NCBI GenBank assembly: GCA_003117195.1
Contig: BDSI01000023.1
Location: forward strand, 744,001-808,000
Reading direction: 5' to 3'
Length of the DNA stretch: 64,000 nucleotides
Origin: Eudorina sp. 2006-703-Eu-15
Lineage: Eukaryota; Chlorophyta; Chlorophyceae; Chlamydomonadales; Volvocaceae
Part shown: one piece after another, positions 45,893 to 57,043 of the stretch
How positions within the stretch are numbered: position 1 is the stretch's first letter
Layout: the number at the start of each line of letters is the position of its first letter
Translations under genes and position numbers: made by a program
The notes under the pieces: model-generated
Seen by the model: the letters and a program-made list of their open reading frames with translations, nothing else
The model's database searches: none
What the model was told of the DNA's origin: nothing

Positions 45893-47467
45893 GGCCTCGG
45901 CCGGATGATGCACCTGAACCCTCTGATTGCGACCGTTTTCGCAGCTTCCGACAGTACGGGACTTGATGAAATGCGTTTTTTTCTGTGCAATTGCCTGTTA
46001 AAGAAATTGTTTGTATACGGTGATCTGAGTCGCTGGGCTAAGCGCTTCGCAGAACTCGCGGGCGTAGGGCCCAGGCGCGTGAACTCGTACGTCGAGTTGA
46101 AGCCAGTCGCATCTAGCAAGTGAACACGCAGGCACTTTCCTCATGTTGGTTACGCTATTACAGTTTACTGTGATGGTGGTGTTGTGCTTATGTCGTGATT
46201 ATGACGCAGTCCCTTCCGACACTTCGCCGCGCCCTGAAACCAAGCCAACCAGTGATTAGTGGTGTTTGCCAATGAAACGAATTACAGGACTACTAAATAC
46301 TAAATCATAATTAGAAACACGTTTCGTCTTTGCTCCTTAGCTTGACTCAGTTGGTTAACGCGTGCGGTACCTTTCCTCCTTTCCGATCGGCGCACTTGAC
46401 CACGAAACAATATATCAGTCGCAAATCGACTACCTGGAAAGGATATCGTTTTAAAAAAACTCACGATCATCGTGCAGCAGTAGCTCAACGGCTGATATGC
46501 CGTTCATCAAGGGAATCCTTCTCTCGTCTGCGCTGTTGGACGGTATATGATATTCTTTTATATGTCATTTGTCGGTAGCTAGCCCCAAGAAACGAACAGA
46601 CATGTCCGTCCGTAACTGTACATACAGGTTGTCAGGCGCTTCGTGAGCAGCTTGAGCTTCTGTCTTGGTGTGGCCTTCAGTTGGCGGTCTTAACCCCCGA
46701 GGTGCGCCAAGGCGGTGCGTCACTGCCGTCCGCCACCAGCACCGGGGCATTCAACACCTTCGCTGTCCCCGTTAATGCTCCCGCTCCTTGCAACTCTCCC
46801 CGTGGTGCATCAACACCCCGCCGACGTGATGCAGGTGGCGGATGGGCAGCGCCCGCCCGCAGCCGACGGCGCCTCAAGCGACAAGTTAGGCTGCGCAGCG
46901 TTGGCAGTGTTGCAGCTCCCTGCCTCTGAAGCAGGTAGCCAGACCGCATGCGCGTAGAATCCACCGCTCAAACCCTCCTAGCCTTTGGATTTCCGTTTCA
47001 ATTGCCGTCAGCCAAGCTCACCAGCCGACCCACATCGCACAACGGCAATGAAGACCTGTGCCTTCAGCAACCCTTTCGGCAGGGAAGCTGCTGGCTTGTT
47101 GTACATCAAACGAGGCCCATGTGCCGCCTCCATACAGCCTCCGTGGCACCCTCTACGGCTCGACCGGTTCCACAGCCACCAGCAGTCAGACACTTTACCG
47201 CCTACACCGCCGGTCAGTCATTAGCTAGGCCCCTTCGTTTCGGTGTTGACGACTCCGGTGTGGGGATCAGTTCACAGTCCGAAACACGGTCACCGTTAAT
47301 CAACGATATCCTGGTACATCACCGAATGTTTGTTCTGGCAACAGTCAGCGCAGTTTGCACCAGCCTATCGGTGCGCTTTCGATGCGCTGAACCCTGTCAT
47401 CGCCGCACTTGAGAGCCGTGTCCTTTCGCGTCCCTCTGCGGCTCTGCCCGGTGGGGACCCCTTGCAG
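45893..47467. promoter_or_regulatory. Divergent LACS / ITPK intergenic region; possible ITPK 5' exons
   Basis: The LACS start (minus strand) and the first supported ITPK exon (plus strand) face away from each other across this interval. Bases 45950-46660 are less GC-rich and contain no recognised gene. A plus-strand frame near 46772-46955 (VVHQHPADVMQVADGQ) looks protein-like and could be a 5' exon of the ITPK gene, but the phase link was not established. Confidence 0.35.
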
Positions 47468-50400
47468 ATGCCAAACGGGAGACAGCGGCCGCCTCTGAGG
47501 TCGCCGCCTCCTGGGCCGCTGGCAGGGGGCTGCAGTGGCCGGCGGAGGTGGTGCTGCTGGGCACACCCGCGGACCCGGTGGGGCAGCTGCATCTCAAGCT
47601 GGTGCAGCAGCAGCAACAGCGGGATGGCGAGGACGGAGGCGCTGCGGAGGAGGTGCTGCCGGGCTTCAGCCTGGGAAGCGCCGAGAGAGCGCGGGTGCGA
47701 TCGAACGTGGTCGGGGTTGGGGGCGGGAGGGGTTGGGGTTGGACAGTTGGGGCGGGGGTAGAGATACTTGTGTGTGTGGCAACACGGCGGTTTGCGGCGG
47801 CTGGGGGCGACGTCTCGCCATGCCCCGGGTGGGCGTCATGTGGGTCGGCGCTCCCCAGCGCCGCACCGATGGGAACCCGCCAGGCCTTTGGCGGTGTTCT
47901 GCCCTCGTGCCCTGCCCTGCCCTGCCCTGGCTGTACACACACGACACACCTAGGGGCCACCCTCCCTCCTTCGGAACTCCCGGCGGTGCTCGTAAACTGA
48001 TGCATGGCTGGCTGCCTCCGGCCCCTCCGGCTGTCTGCCTCCGGCGCGGCGGCCTCGATGATCGGCCCCTGTGGCGCCCCAACACCGCCCTCCCCCTCCT
48101 CCTCCCCCTCCGGGCCCCTGGCGGACCCCAGGCGGCGCCCTGGTCGCGGCTGCGCCTGGCGCTGGCACACGCCAACCTGCAACGTGCCTTGGCGGACACG
48201 CGCTCCGAGACCCAACCCGAACCGCAACCGGACGCGGGTGCCCCCGGGGGCCCCGAGCCCCTCCTCATCGTGGCGACGGCGATGAAGGCCTCCCGCGAAC
48301 GGGACCTGGCCCGGGAGGGGCTGCTCAACCTCATACCGCGGGTAGGTCGTCGGCGGATGAACTGTGCTGTGCTGTGCTGTGCTGTGTGTTCTTAGGCAGG
48401 CAGAAACAGGTGTACGTGACATGCCAAGGACCGAGTAGTGCCCAAATTTTTACCAATTGCGCGACCCATATGGCGAATAAATGGCGGCGGTGTCGGAAGA
48501 ACGCTGTCAATTTGGCGCGCTTTTGGTGTCGTTGCGTCGCGGAAGACTACCAGCAATGCTGTGCGTGCGTGCGATTTTCTCGTTGTTATCGCAATGTACC
48601 CACCTGCAAGCAAAACGCCGTGTGCTGTGTGTTTCGAGAAGAGACCCTGTGTGTTGGGTAGGGTGGGGTAAGGAACGCTACCGATGCCGCCGCCAGCTGC
48701 TCACCGCTTGGCCGCTTGGAGGGGCGCCTATTTGCGGGCTGAGAGCTGAGCAGAAAGGTCTCGACCCGAGCACCAGACCCGAGCACCAGACCCGAGCAGC
48801 TGCCGGAAGCTGCGGGAATTCGCAACGGTCCCTGCAGCCGGTTGGGGCCCGAGGCCGGTCTGGAGTCCGGCGGGATGGGCTGCAGGTGCGGATGCGAGGA
48901 CTGCGGTGGCCCAACCAGGGCTAGGTGCGGCGAGACCAGGGTGGTGGGTGCTCCACGTCTGGGGTGGGGCGTGAGGAGGGTCTCTGCTGTGGATGGCACT
49001 GCGCTGCCCCGCCTGGCCCGTGCCATGGTGCAGGACGGGCTGGTGTTCGCCCCCCTGGACCTGTCGGCGCCCCTGGAGCACCAGCTGCCCTTCCACGTCA
49101 TCCTGCATAAGGCCTCAGACGAGCTGGAGTACGGCGAGGACGGCGTGCCGCGGTTCGGCCCGCGGGTGCGGCGCCTGGCGGACTGGGTGGCGGCCCACCC
49201 GGAGGTCAGCCTGGTGGACCCACTGGAGGCGGCGGCCAAGGTGTGTACGGATATGTACGGATATGGTTTCAGCGATGTATCTCCATACCGGACAACGCGG
49301 TCCATTCGGCGTCTTCGCTGTTTCGTGGATGTTGCGGCGGTTGTGCTTGGGTCCGGACGCAGGCTACCGTATGTACACACAGCCTGGGCACCTCTCCCAT
49401 ATCTTGGTACGCGGTAGCCCACGGGGGGGGGGGTTAACCCCTCCAGAAGCTTCCAGCAGCTGCAGCGCCGCCTCTCTCCATGGACCGCATATGGCGTGGC
49501 CCATGCCCTCGTTCGCGCACATACGCGGCGGGCCCCCCCTTCCCCCGCTCCTGACAGGTCATCAACCGCACGGAGCTGGCGCGTGTGTGTGACGCCCTGT
49601 CCTCCCTGGACCTGGACCTGGGGGCCCCGGCGAGGGGCGCCACGACGCCCGCTACCGGGACCGCTACCGGGGACGGCGAGGCGGCAGGCGGTGTCGATGG
49701 CGATGTCGGGCCGCGCGGGGCCAAGCGGCCGCGGCTGGGTCCCGAAGCCGCCGTGCGGGTCCGCGTCCGGGCGCCCCGAAACACGACCGTGGCCTCCTTC
49801 GGCGGCGAGGAGGTGGAGGCGGCCCGCGAGCGCCTGGGTGAGAGGGGCTGGTGCGTGGGACAGCGGTGCGGAGGCAGGGAGGCAGGGAGGCCAGCGGCTG
49901 CACGAAGGCATTGCAAACCCCGCCCCTACATTTGTGGGCGTTGCTGCGCAGAGGAGGGGGGAAAATCGGATGGGTGCCTTGGCGAGGCCCGGCTGGGTGT
50001 CCCGGAGAGGGGGGTGTCGAGGGGCAGTCGGGGGCCGCACAGACCGGTGCTGCGGGGGTTCCGAGGAGCAGCGCATCCGGTCACCCCGGGGTGGCCCCTG
50101 CGGCGGGACATCGCCCGGCGCCGCTGCCTGACCGGACGGAGGGACGGCCAGGACGGGAGCTGCCACCGGGTGGGGCGACGGGCGGTGGAGGGGGCTGTCA
50201 GCAGAGGACGTCGGGTTGACCTGTGGAGGCTGACTGGGGCCTGTCGGCGCTGTACAGACCCGGCCCCGGCCCGCGGACCTACGTCCCCTCTGGATCCGTC
50301 CGCCGGGCCCCCCGCCGCTGCGAAGTATTCCCTCCCTGGCTTGATGCGTTCAGGAAGGTCGTTCATGCCCTCTGCGGCCCTTCCGACGCAGGTTGCCCGC

Positions 50401-51353
50401 CGCCGTACATCGTGAAGCCGGTGGTTGCGTGTGGCACCTCGGACTCGCACCAGATGGCGCTGGTGCTGCTGGCCGAGGGGCTGGAGGGGCTGCCGCTGCC
50501 GTTGCCGGCGGTGGTGCAGGAGTTCGTCAACCACGATGCCACCATCTACAAGGCGTACGTGGCCGGGGACAAGGTGGGTGCAGCGCCGGGGATGCGCCAC
50601 CTGGCCTCGGGCCGCCGCACCACGTCGTGCCTTCTCACGATTCGGCGTTCTGTCAAGCGACCCATATGCCGCCCCGGTTCCTTGGTTTCCAATGTTGCGC
50701 TTCCCGGTCCCTGTCTCACACCTCCCCTCCCGTCGCCTCCCTCTTCCCCTCCCTCCCCGTCCTCGTCCCGCCCCGACCCCCAGGTCTTCCACACGGTGCG
50801 GCCCTCCATCCCCAACCTGCCCCGGGACCGCGACACAGCGCTCCAGGTGGCGCCCTCGGGGGTGCTGCTCTTCGACAGCCTCAAGTCGCTGCCCACCGCG
50901 CTGCACCGCCCCGCTGCAGCCGCGGGGGATGCTGCCGCTGCCGCACCGGCACAGGCACCGGTAGCGCCGCCGCCGGCACCACCACCGGCCTCCGCGGCGC
51001 CCAGCCAGGAGGTTCTGGAGCGGCTGGCGGCGTTCCTGCGGTCGGAGCTGGGGCTGTCACTGTTCGGTTTCGATGTGGTGGTGGCATCACGGCCGGGGGC
51101 CCGATGTGAGCTCACAAAAGCGGAAGGGGCCAAGGGGGCTGGTGGTGGGGAGGGCAATGGTAAGCAGGGGGCGGCCGGGGAGGGAGCTGAGGCGGGTGCA
51201 GCGCTCGATCTGGTGGTTGTGGACGTCAACTACTTTCCCAGCTACCGGGGAGCCCAGGGGGCACCGGAGCTCTTCCGCGCTGCCATCAAGGGCGCACACC
51301 AGCGGCAGCAGCAGCAGCAACAGCAGCACCGCAAGCAAGAGGAGCATGCGTAG
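47468..51353 (+). CDS. ITPK: Inositol polyphosphate kinase, ITPK (inositol 1,3,4-trisphosphate 5/6-kinase) family
   Basis: Firm exons are about 48979-49240, 49558-49837, 50392-50573 and 50784-51353 (TAG); the last three join in phase. Exons 47468-47694 and 48132-48341 upstream have good splice signals and join each other in phase, but their link to 48979 does not fit, so an exon is missing or misplaced. ITPKs phosphorylate inositol phosphates on the way to phytate and signalling inositol phosphates, with an ATP-grasp fold. Seen: FHVILHKASDE, VINRTELARVCD, YIVKPVVACGTSDSHQMALV (the lysine-containing nucleotide-binding strand), VVQEFVNHDATIYKAYVAGD, and LVVVDVNYFPSYRG with the metal-binding Asp and Asn. 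An Ala/Pro-rich insert precedes the last part, and the C-terminus is Gln-rich. Start codon unknown. Confidence 0.85.
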
Positions 51354-52032
51354 GGCTGGGAGCAGCACCAAGCTGCCTCGAGGCTGACAGGGCAGGTTAA
51401 GTGTCAACAGACCGTCCTGTGTTCACGTATGGGTACGGTTCGAGTCTTGGGGACGACTGATCGACGGGATGCTATGGCATGTCTTTCGCGCGTATGCGAT
51501 GCGCTGTAACATGTTGCACTTCCCATGTTAATCACCCATCTCCCTGTCCTTTCAGCTGATTGTATCAGAACGTGCTGGGCCGGAATGACGCCGGATGTGC
51601 AGACTGAAATTGTGTATTCCCTTGCAGTACAACGATAGATGGCCTCCCTGTTCCACCATACGCTTCCACGGAATACGAATGTTACTGAAAGCATATGACT
51701 GGCAACCGGCCTGCAGCTGGGGACCGTTTGGGACGACAGTCACGGAAAGGAAGCACCTCCCCGTTACCAAAGATAAATTTCAACTGCGAAACAAATTGAT
51801 CGACTTATACATGATAACGATAAAGAATTCAATTAAAAGCTTGCAGCGTTGAAGGGGTGATCAAATGAAGTCTCCGATGAATGTACGGCAATAGGAATCA
51901 CCTCACAATCTGTAGCTTGCTGCACTAAAGTTGACCGGAGCAGTTATTACGAGACGCAGTGTATATCCACGGTCAGCTGAGATCTCTTGCCCAGGACTAG
52001 TAAGGAGGGCGTGCTCAGCACCACACGACAAA
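51354..52032. other. ITPK 3' UTR and TLP18.3 upstream region
   Basis: This spacer separates two tandem plus-strand genes and becomes AT-richer from about 51770. Nothing else was recognised. Confidence 0.5.
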
Positions 52033-53498
52033 ATGGCCCTCGCACAGTGCCCGGCCAAGACCGGGGTCCGCCCAGCCGTTCGTGCTGCTGCACGGCCCGT
52101 GATCTCTCGGCGCGCCGTGGTCTGCAACGCCCAGCAGCAGGTGACAGCGACGCGCGCTTGCATGGCTTTCGCACTTGCAACCACGTTAGGTACGCTTCGC
52201 ATCACCTCTTTATGCATTGGATATTGCAGTCGAGCTTCGGTCAGAAGCTGGCCAGCGCTGGCGCTGCGGCTCTGCTCTCCCTCGGTGCTCTCGGCGCCCC
52301 AGCCATTGCTTCCGAGTTCGATATCCTCGCGGAGCCGACCCCTTCCGCCAACTACTATATTGACGATGCCAATGTCCTGAGCAAGTCGACGCGCGGCGAC
52401 ATCAACAAGCGCCTCAAGCTGCTGGAGGTATGGCACCGTCCTCCTGTATCGAGCAAGTCCCGTTGCCGGGAATTGGCCTAAGCATGTTCCGTGGCGTTCT
52501 CCGCTGCGCGCAGATCCAAACCGGCTACCGCGTCGAGGTCGTGACTGTGCGTCGCCTGGAGTTCGAGACGGACGCTTTCACCTTCGCTGAGAAGGTGCGT
52601 TACGACCTCGGTCCGCCTGGGTCCTTCACCGAAGCGCTGCACACCTCATCCTTCACCTCCCTCCGCAACTCCGTACTCGCAGGTCCTGCAGAACTGGTAC
52701 CCGACTACCGAAGATGGCAAGAACAAGGGCATGCTGCTGGTGGTGACCGCTAGCAAGGAGGGCGCTGTCTTCGGCGGCCAGGGCTTCACGGAGGCCATTG
52801 GCGACGAGCTGATCGACAGCATCATCTCCACCAACATCCCCATCTTCACGGAGGAGGAGAAGTACAACCAGTCGGTGGTCAGCTCTGTGGACCGCCTTGA
52901 GGCCAAGCTGCTGGGCAACGCTGTCCCAGGTGGGTGGGAGGGTGGCGGCGTGGAAACCACCGGGCGAAGAGTGCACACGCTGAGATTGTGGGCTGGAAAG
53001 GGGCAGGACACGGGGATTGGATTATCCCTTTCTTGGACATCCATTCCACCAGTGTGATTTTCAGCCGAAGACATCTGCCGGGGTGACATCCAATTTCCAT
53101 GTCCACATTTAGCACAGGGACTGTCCGCGCCCTGATCGCCATTTTAAGCCGTAAAAATGAATCTCATGAAACAATAACTAGGAAAGGCTGCGTTGCGATC
53201 AAGTTGGCACCTGCTAACCTAGGATGTCCTTCCAGCGAGTGGTTCGTTCGTATCCATCCCGGAGGAGACAAGAGTAGAGCCACGGAACCGGGCACGAGCT
53301 GTGTCTCTGTTGGCGAACTGAATTGCTGCTCCTGCAGAGGCTCCGTCGCGCAACGAAGTGGTTCGTGAGCGCACGTACCGGACTAAGGAGGAGACCGAGA
53401 AGAGCAAGAATGTGACCAGCACTGTCGTGGGGACCCTGCTCCTGATCGCCGTGGTGGTGCCCATGCTCCAGTACTATGGCTACACTGCCAAGGACTGA
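52033..53498 (+). CDS. TLP18.3: Thylakoid TPM-domain protein, TLP18.3-like (UPF0603)
   Basis: Five exons join in phase: 52033-52140, 52230-52427, 52514-52594, 52683-52929 and 53338-53498, giving 264 residues. Exon 1 encodes an Ala/Arg/Val-rich plastid transit peptide. Exon 2 begins with an Ala/Leu-rich hydrophobic stretch ending APAIASEF, which looks like a lumen-targeting signal with an AxA-type cleavage site. The TPM domain follows (YYIDDANVLSKSTRGDIN, TGYRVEVVTVRRLEF, NWYPTTEDGKNKGMLLVVT). The tail has basic residues, then a hydrophobic helix (VVGTLLLIAVVVPML) and ends GYTAKD. Known: TLP18.3 in plants supports photosystem II repair and dimer turnover, and has been reported as an acid phosphatase. 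Inferred: a lumenal domain anchored in the thylakoid by the C-terminal helix. Confidence 0.92.
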
Positions 53499-54292
53499 AC
53501 TGTTTGATTAATATTGTGGGGATGTGAGAAGGTTGATGGCAAGTGGGGAAGGCCTGTGTTGGACCGAATGGGCACAACAGGCATTGTCGACGGCGCAGGC
53601 CCTCTCAGGTGCATCGTGCCCGGGCCAGACCGCCGGCGAAGTGAAGGCTCGTGAATCAGGTGTCGGCGACATTGACGCAGGTTATTGTTGGATGTTTGTT
53701 CAGAGCGAAGGACTCGCCGTTTTCCTGGGAGGGGGAGTGAAGCTGATCATTTTTGTCGAATGTGGATCAGCAGCGGGTGCGAACGGGTGCAGAAGTCAGT
53801 GGACACGGTGCTGGTACCCTGTTTCCCATAATAATATCTGTGGGTGCAATGGAGTCGGATGTTTGGATGGCACCACCAAAACTTTCACGCGGAAAGAAAT
53901 TTGGACACTCAGTAAGAACCCAACTCAATCTCCTCTGGCCACGTGTACCCCGATCGTCCCCCTTCCCTTAGCGCCCACGCCCTGAACGTCGTGTTTCGTG
54001 ATCCTCCGCACGTCGATCGTCCGCGCTGCCATATGCCGTCCCGTGCAGACATGCTGCAAGAGGTGGACTGCAATGCCGATGATACCATCGTGTTCGAGGC
54101 GGCCGGCGGTCTTTGCATGTGGTGCGAGTGCTGATCCACCGGATCCGCCAACGAGCGACCGTGACCACCGAGCGTCCGCGGACACCTCCCTACGAGCCAC
54201 CCAACACAGCAGCGGAACAAACTTGCCGCGCGGCTCAGCGACCGAGCACCCATCGACATCCGTTGTGCCGATTCAAGTTCCCCCGCGCCCGT
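53499..54292. other. Convergent 3' UTR region with an unexplained Cys-containing frame
   Basis: This lies between convergent TLP18.3 and NSE1-like genes. A plus-strand frame at about 53943-54134 ends in CMWCEC and has a protein-like acidic stretch (MLQEVDCNADDTIVFEAAGG). No splice links or family are visible. No RING-like cysteine pattern for the NSE1 gene was found on the minus strand here. Confidence 0.4.
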
Positions 54293-56809
54293 TTAGAAAT
54301 AGGAAGCTTGCAGCTTGTCGGCGACGTCCGTGGGCAGGAGCGACAAGACCCAGTCCTTGAGCTCGCAGAGCGCCCGGGGCTGAGGGAGGCGCGGGGACAG
54401 AGGGGACAGCGGCATGTAGAAGGGTAGAGGGTGTAAGGAATGCGTCAGTAGTTTAGTCTTAGGTGTACAGATTCCATGACCAGGCCGCGCGTGTGGGCCT
54501 TCGTGCGCATGTTAAGGGTGCACTTGAGCGCGCGTGCGTAGCCCCCGTTGAGTGGAGAAGATCAGTCCAGTTAGTGTGCCGTAGCTCTGAAGTTGCTCAG
54601 CTTTGTGTTACCGGCCATGCAGCCAGGAATCCTCTTCTCACAACGGGCATCGGACATATACGCATTCATACATGTGTATGTGTGTACATGGTTTCCAATA
54701 CGGAAGGACAGACCCTATAAACCCTAGAAACCCTAATTATACACGGATAATTATATATGAATAATTATATACGGACCCAACACGCTCCAGAGGGTTGGAC
54801 GCCGCCCGAGATTTTATATGTGTGAACCTGTCTCAGTACAGTGTACCCTTCGGGATACTTTGTATATCCCAGGGGTCACCAGTGTACCCCTTCGGGATAC
54901 TGCGGTACAACAGGATAGCAGATGACACGCACTGCGGTGCGCGCGGCTGCTCCTGAGGCTCTCGCGTGTGAGACGCTGTATGCCCGGGAGGGAAGGGTGT
55001 GGACGTCCCTAAGCCCTCAGAGGGTGCCCTGGTCCCCTGCTCTCCGCCCCAATCCAATTCAAGCCAGGGAACTCACCCCAAGAGTGTAATAGCCCTGCTG
55101 TGGCTGAAACAGCCAGCCGTCCTGCGCGAACGCCCTGAGCGCGGTCTCCTTGTCCATCTGGGTCATCTTGCGCGCCCTGGAGGCCGGTTGGGAACCGCCC
55201 TGCGTGTCCGCCCGACCCACGTCCACGTTCTTGAGCCGGATGGTGTTGACGCTCGCCAGCAGCTGCTCGCCCTGCGGCTGCTCCTCGCAAAGCGCCTCCA
55301 CCTGCGCAGCGCTCGACCGGCGGGCGGGGAGACTAGGCGGAAGGAAGGAATGCGCGCCTCCTGATGCACGCACTGGCAGCACCGATATGGGTGCATGGGT
55401 CGGTCGATCATTTGGGTGCGGTACTGCAGCGATGACAGATGCGGGGCTGCCGCAACGAGAGGTCCGGGGCTGCAGCAACTAGAGACGAACGACGCCAAAA
55501 CTCAGGAGGGATAGGTCTGCAAGCCCATTGTAACCAAGAGAGATGGGTGGGTTTCGGAGCTGAGCCGCCGCTGGCGCGGCCATATCCTGTGGCCGGCGCG
55601 ACGCGTGTGACTGCACCCCGCCAGCCGCTGCAGGCTTCGGGAGCAGCACTACCAGGCAGGTGCCGGGGCATAAGCCTCAGCGCAGCCCATGAGCCTCAGT
55701 GCAGTGCGGTCGCCTGCAGTCCTCGCGGACTACCGAGCCCTACCGAGCTGACTGCGCGGCTCCAAATGCTGCCCATGTCACCCAGGCAAAGCAGGCATGT
55801 GCAGAGCCGGCCCAAACAAACGGCTGCGGTAGCGGACGTCACTGGGGCGCAGTTCTCCCGTAACCCACCACGGATCTGTAGTACTGCACTTGGTCGGCAG
55901 TGAACTTGGTGCCGAGCTGCTTCGAGGCCTCGTCTTTCTCCTGCATGTGCACACGCCGAGTGACTGCCAAGGGATGTCCGGCAGGACCAAGCCTGTTGTA
56001 CATCTTACAGCACATGCAAGGTTGCCGGTCACAGCCCCAGTGATCTCGTCTCTACCAAACCAGAAACGTCGGCATGGCAGGAGAGTGCGCATCTCCTCGG
56101 CCTGTCATCCCGCACTCGAGGGGCCGTCCTACCGCAGTCGAGACCAAGCACTCACCTTGTCGCCCAGGCAGACGTACCACTCCTCATTCCACTGCATCAG
56201 CGCACATACTAGGTTGTATTCGTTTGGTAATCGACCAGCTAGTGCAGTCGCGACGAGGCTTCGACGCACATTGAGGTTCAGGGCAACGACACGCGCATGT
56301 CCATGACAGAACCCTGCAGGAAACTCACTGGGAACTTGATCCGCTCTATCGACAGCCCCAGGAAGCCAGCGTCCCTTTGCAGCTTGGACAGAACTGGCAT
56401 GTAGGCCTCATCTGCATGGTGTACGGCGCCGGATGGGCACAAAACCAGTGCCGTCCTGCTGATGAGGCGCAAGCATTCCCAGGCTTACCTGTGCTGCGCT
56501 GCACCAGCCGGCGCACCATGGCCTGAGGCATGATCCGCATGATTTGCGATGGGGAAATGGGGTTGGGGGTTGCGCAGTCTTGTACGTGTCGCCAGACACA
56601 GCGGTTGGCTGGTGCGGCTCCAAACTTAACGGTTCGTTCAACCAACCCCAAGCCCTCACCTTTACCTCTACCTCTGGCAAGCATCCCTCTGCTATTAATG
56701 CCTGGCCCACGGTAAATGTTACATATTCCGGAAATGTTAGTGCGGGCGTGCTTGGGCCTGCGCCATTCACGTCCTGTGTCTGTTGTCTGGGTGCACGTTT
56801 CGGTGCCAT
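54293..56809 (-). CDS. NSE1: NSE1-like subunit of the SMC5/6 complex, without RING domain
   Basis: Seven exons join in phase to 228 residues. In transcript order: 56809-56660, 56522-56489, 56411-56329, 56191-56156, 55940-55869, 55301-55077, 54379-54293. NSE1 is the winged-helix and RING-type E3 subunit that pairs with NSE3 in the SMC5/6 DNA-repair complex. Seen: VGQALIAEGCLPEVEVK, MVRRLVQRS, LGLSIERIKFPWNEEWYVCLGDK, FTADQVQYYRSV, then a second winged-helix part with AFAQDGWLFQPQQGYYTLGPRALCELKDWVLSLLP, parallel to the human NSMCE1 segment ending just before its RING. Here the protein stops after VADKLQASYF. The usual Cys/His RING is therefore missing. The gene may lack it, or I may have missed a further spliced exon. 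It is head-to-head with the C2orf69-like gene. Confidence 0.7.
54711..54737. repeat. Short telomere-like repeat (degenerate CCCTAAA units)
   Basis: Three imperfect plant/algal telomere-like units (ACCCTATAA, ACCCTAGAA, ACCCTAAT) are followed by an AT-rich block with direct ATAATTATATA repeats. It is too short to call a true interstitial telomere. Confidence 0.4.
54841..54901. repeat. Two copies of a GTGTACCC(C)TTCGGGATACT motif
   Basis: The motif occurs at 54841-54859 and 54883-54901. Each copy can form a tight hairpin with a TTCG-type loop (ACCC-TTCG-GGAT region). It lies in the last NSE1-like intron. Confidence 0.7.
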
Positions 56810-57043
56810 CCTTGTGAGAATTGATAGCTTGAGAGTAATAGTGGGGTAGCAGGGCGATGACAACAGTTCCTACTTCGTTTCGCGCCTTTTAACAAAAAAA
56901 TACGAACAGGCTGTCTTAGATATTTGTGACCCTATCCAACCAGTTTAGATTAAGTACATACATTACATAAATTATGTAGTTCGTGATTATAAGGTACCGC
57001 GCTCACGCGCTACTAATTGCACCATGCACGAACGCGCGAACTC
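56810..57043. promoter_or_regulatory. Bidirectional promoter region, NSE1-like / C2orf69-like
   Basis: Only 234 bp separate the two start codons, which face away from each other. The stretch is AT-rich compared with both genes and must contain both 5' leaders. No specific element is named. Confidence 0.55.

Noticed and set aside
46325..46520. tRNA-like D-arm sequences (TTAGCTTGACTCAGTTGG and GTAGCTCAACGGCTG)
   Set aside because: They resemble A-boxes, but no matching T-arm/B-box or acceptor stem follows at the right distance.
48586..50166. 526-residue minus-strand frame opposite ITPK
   Set aside because: It is the longest open frame in the area, but it covers several ITPK exons and introns on the other strand, has no domain, and reflects high GC content.
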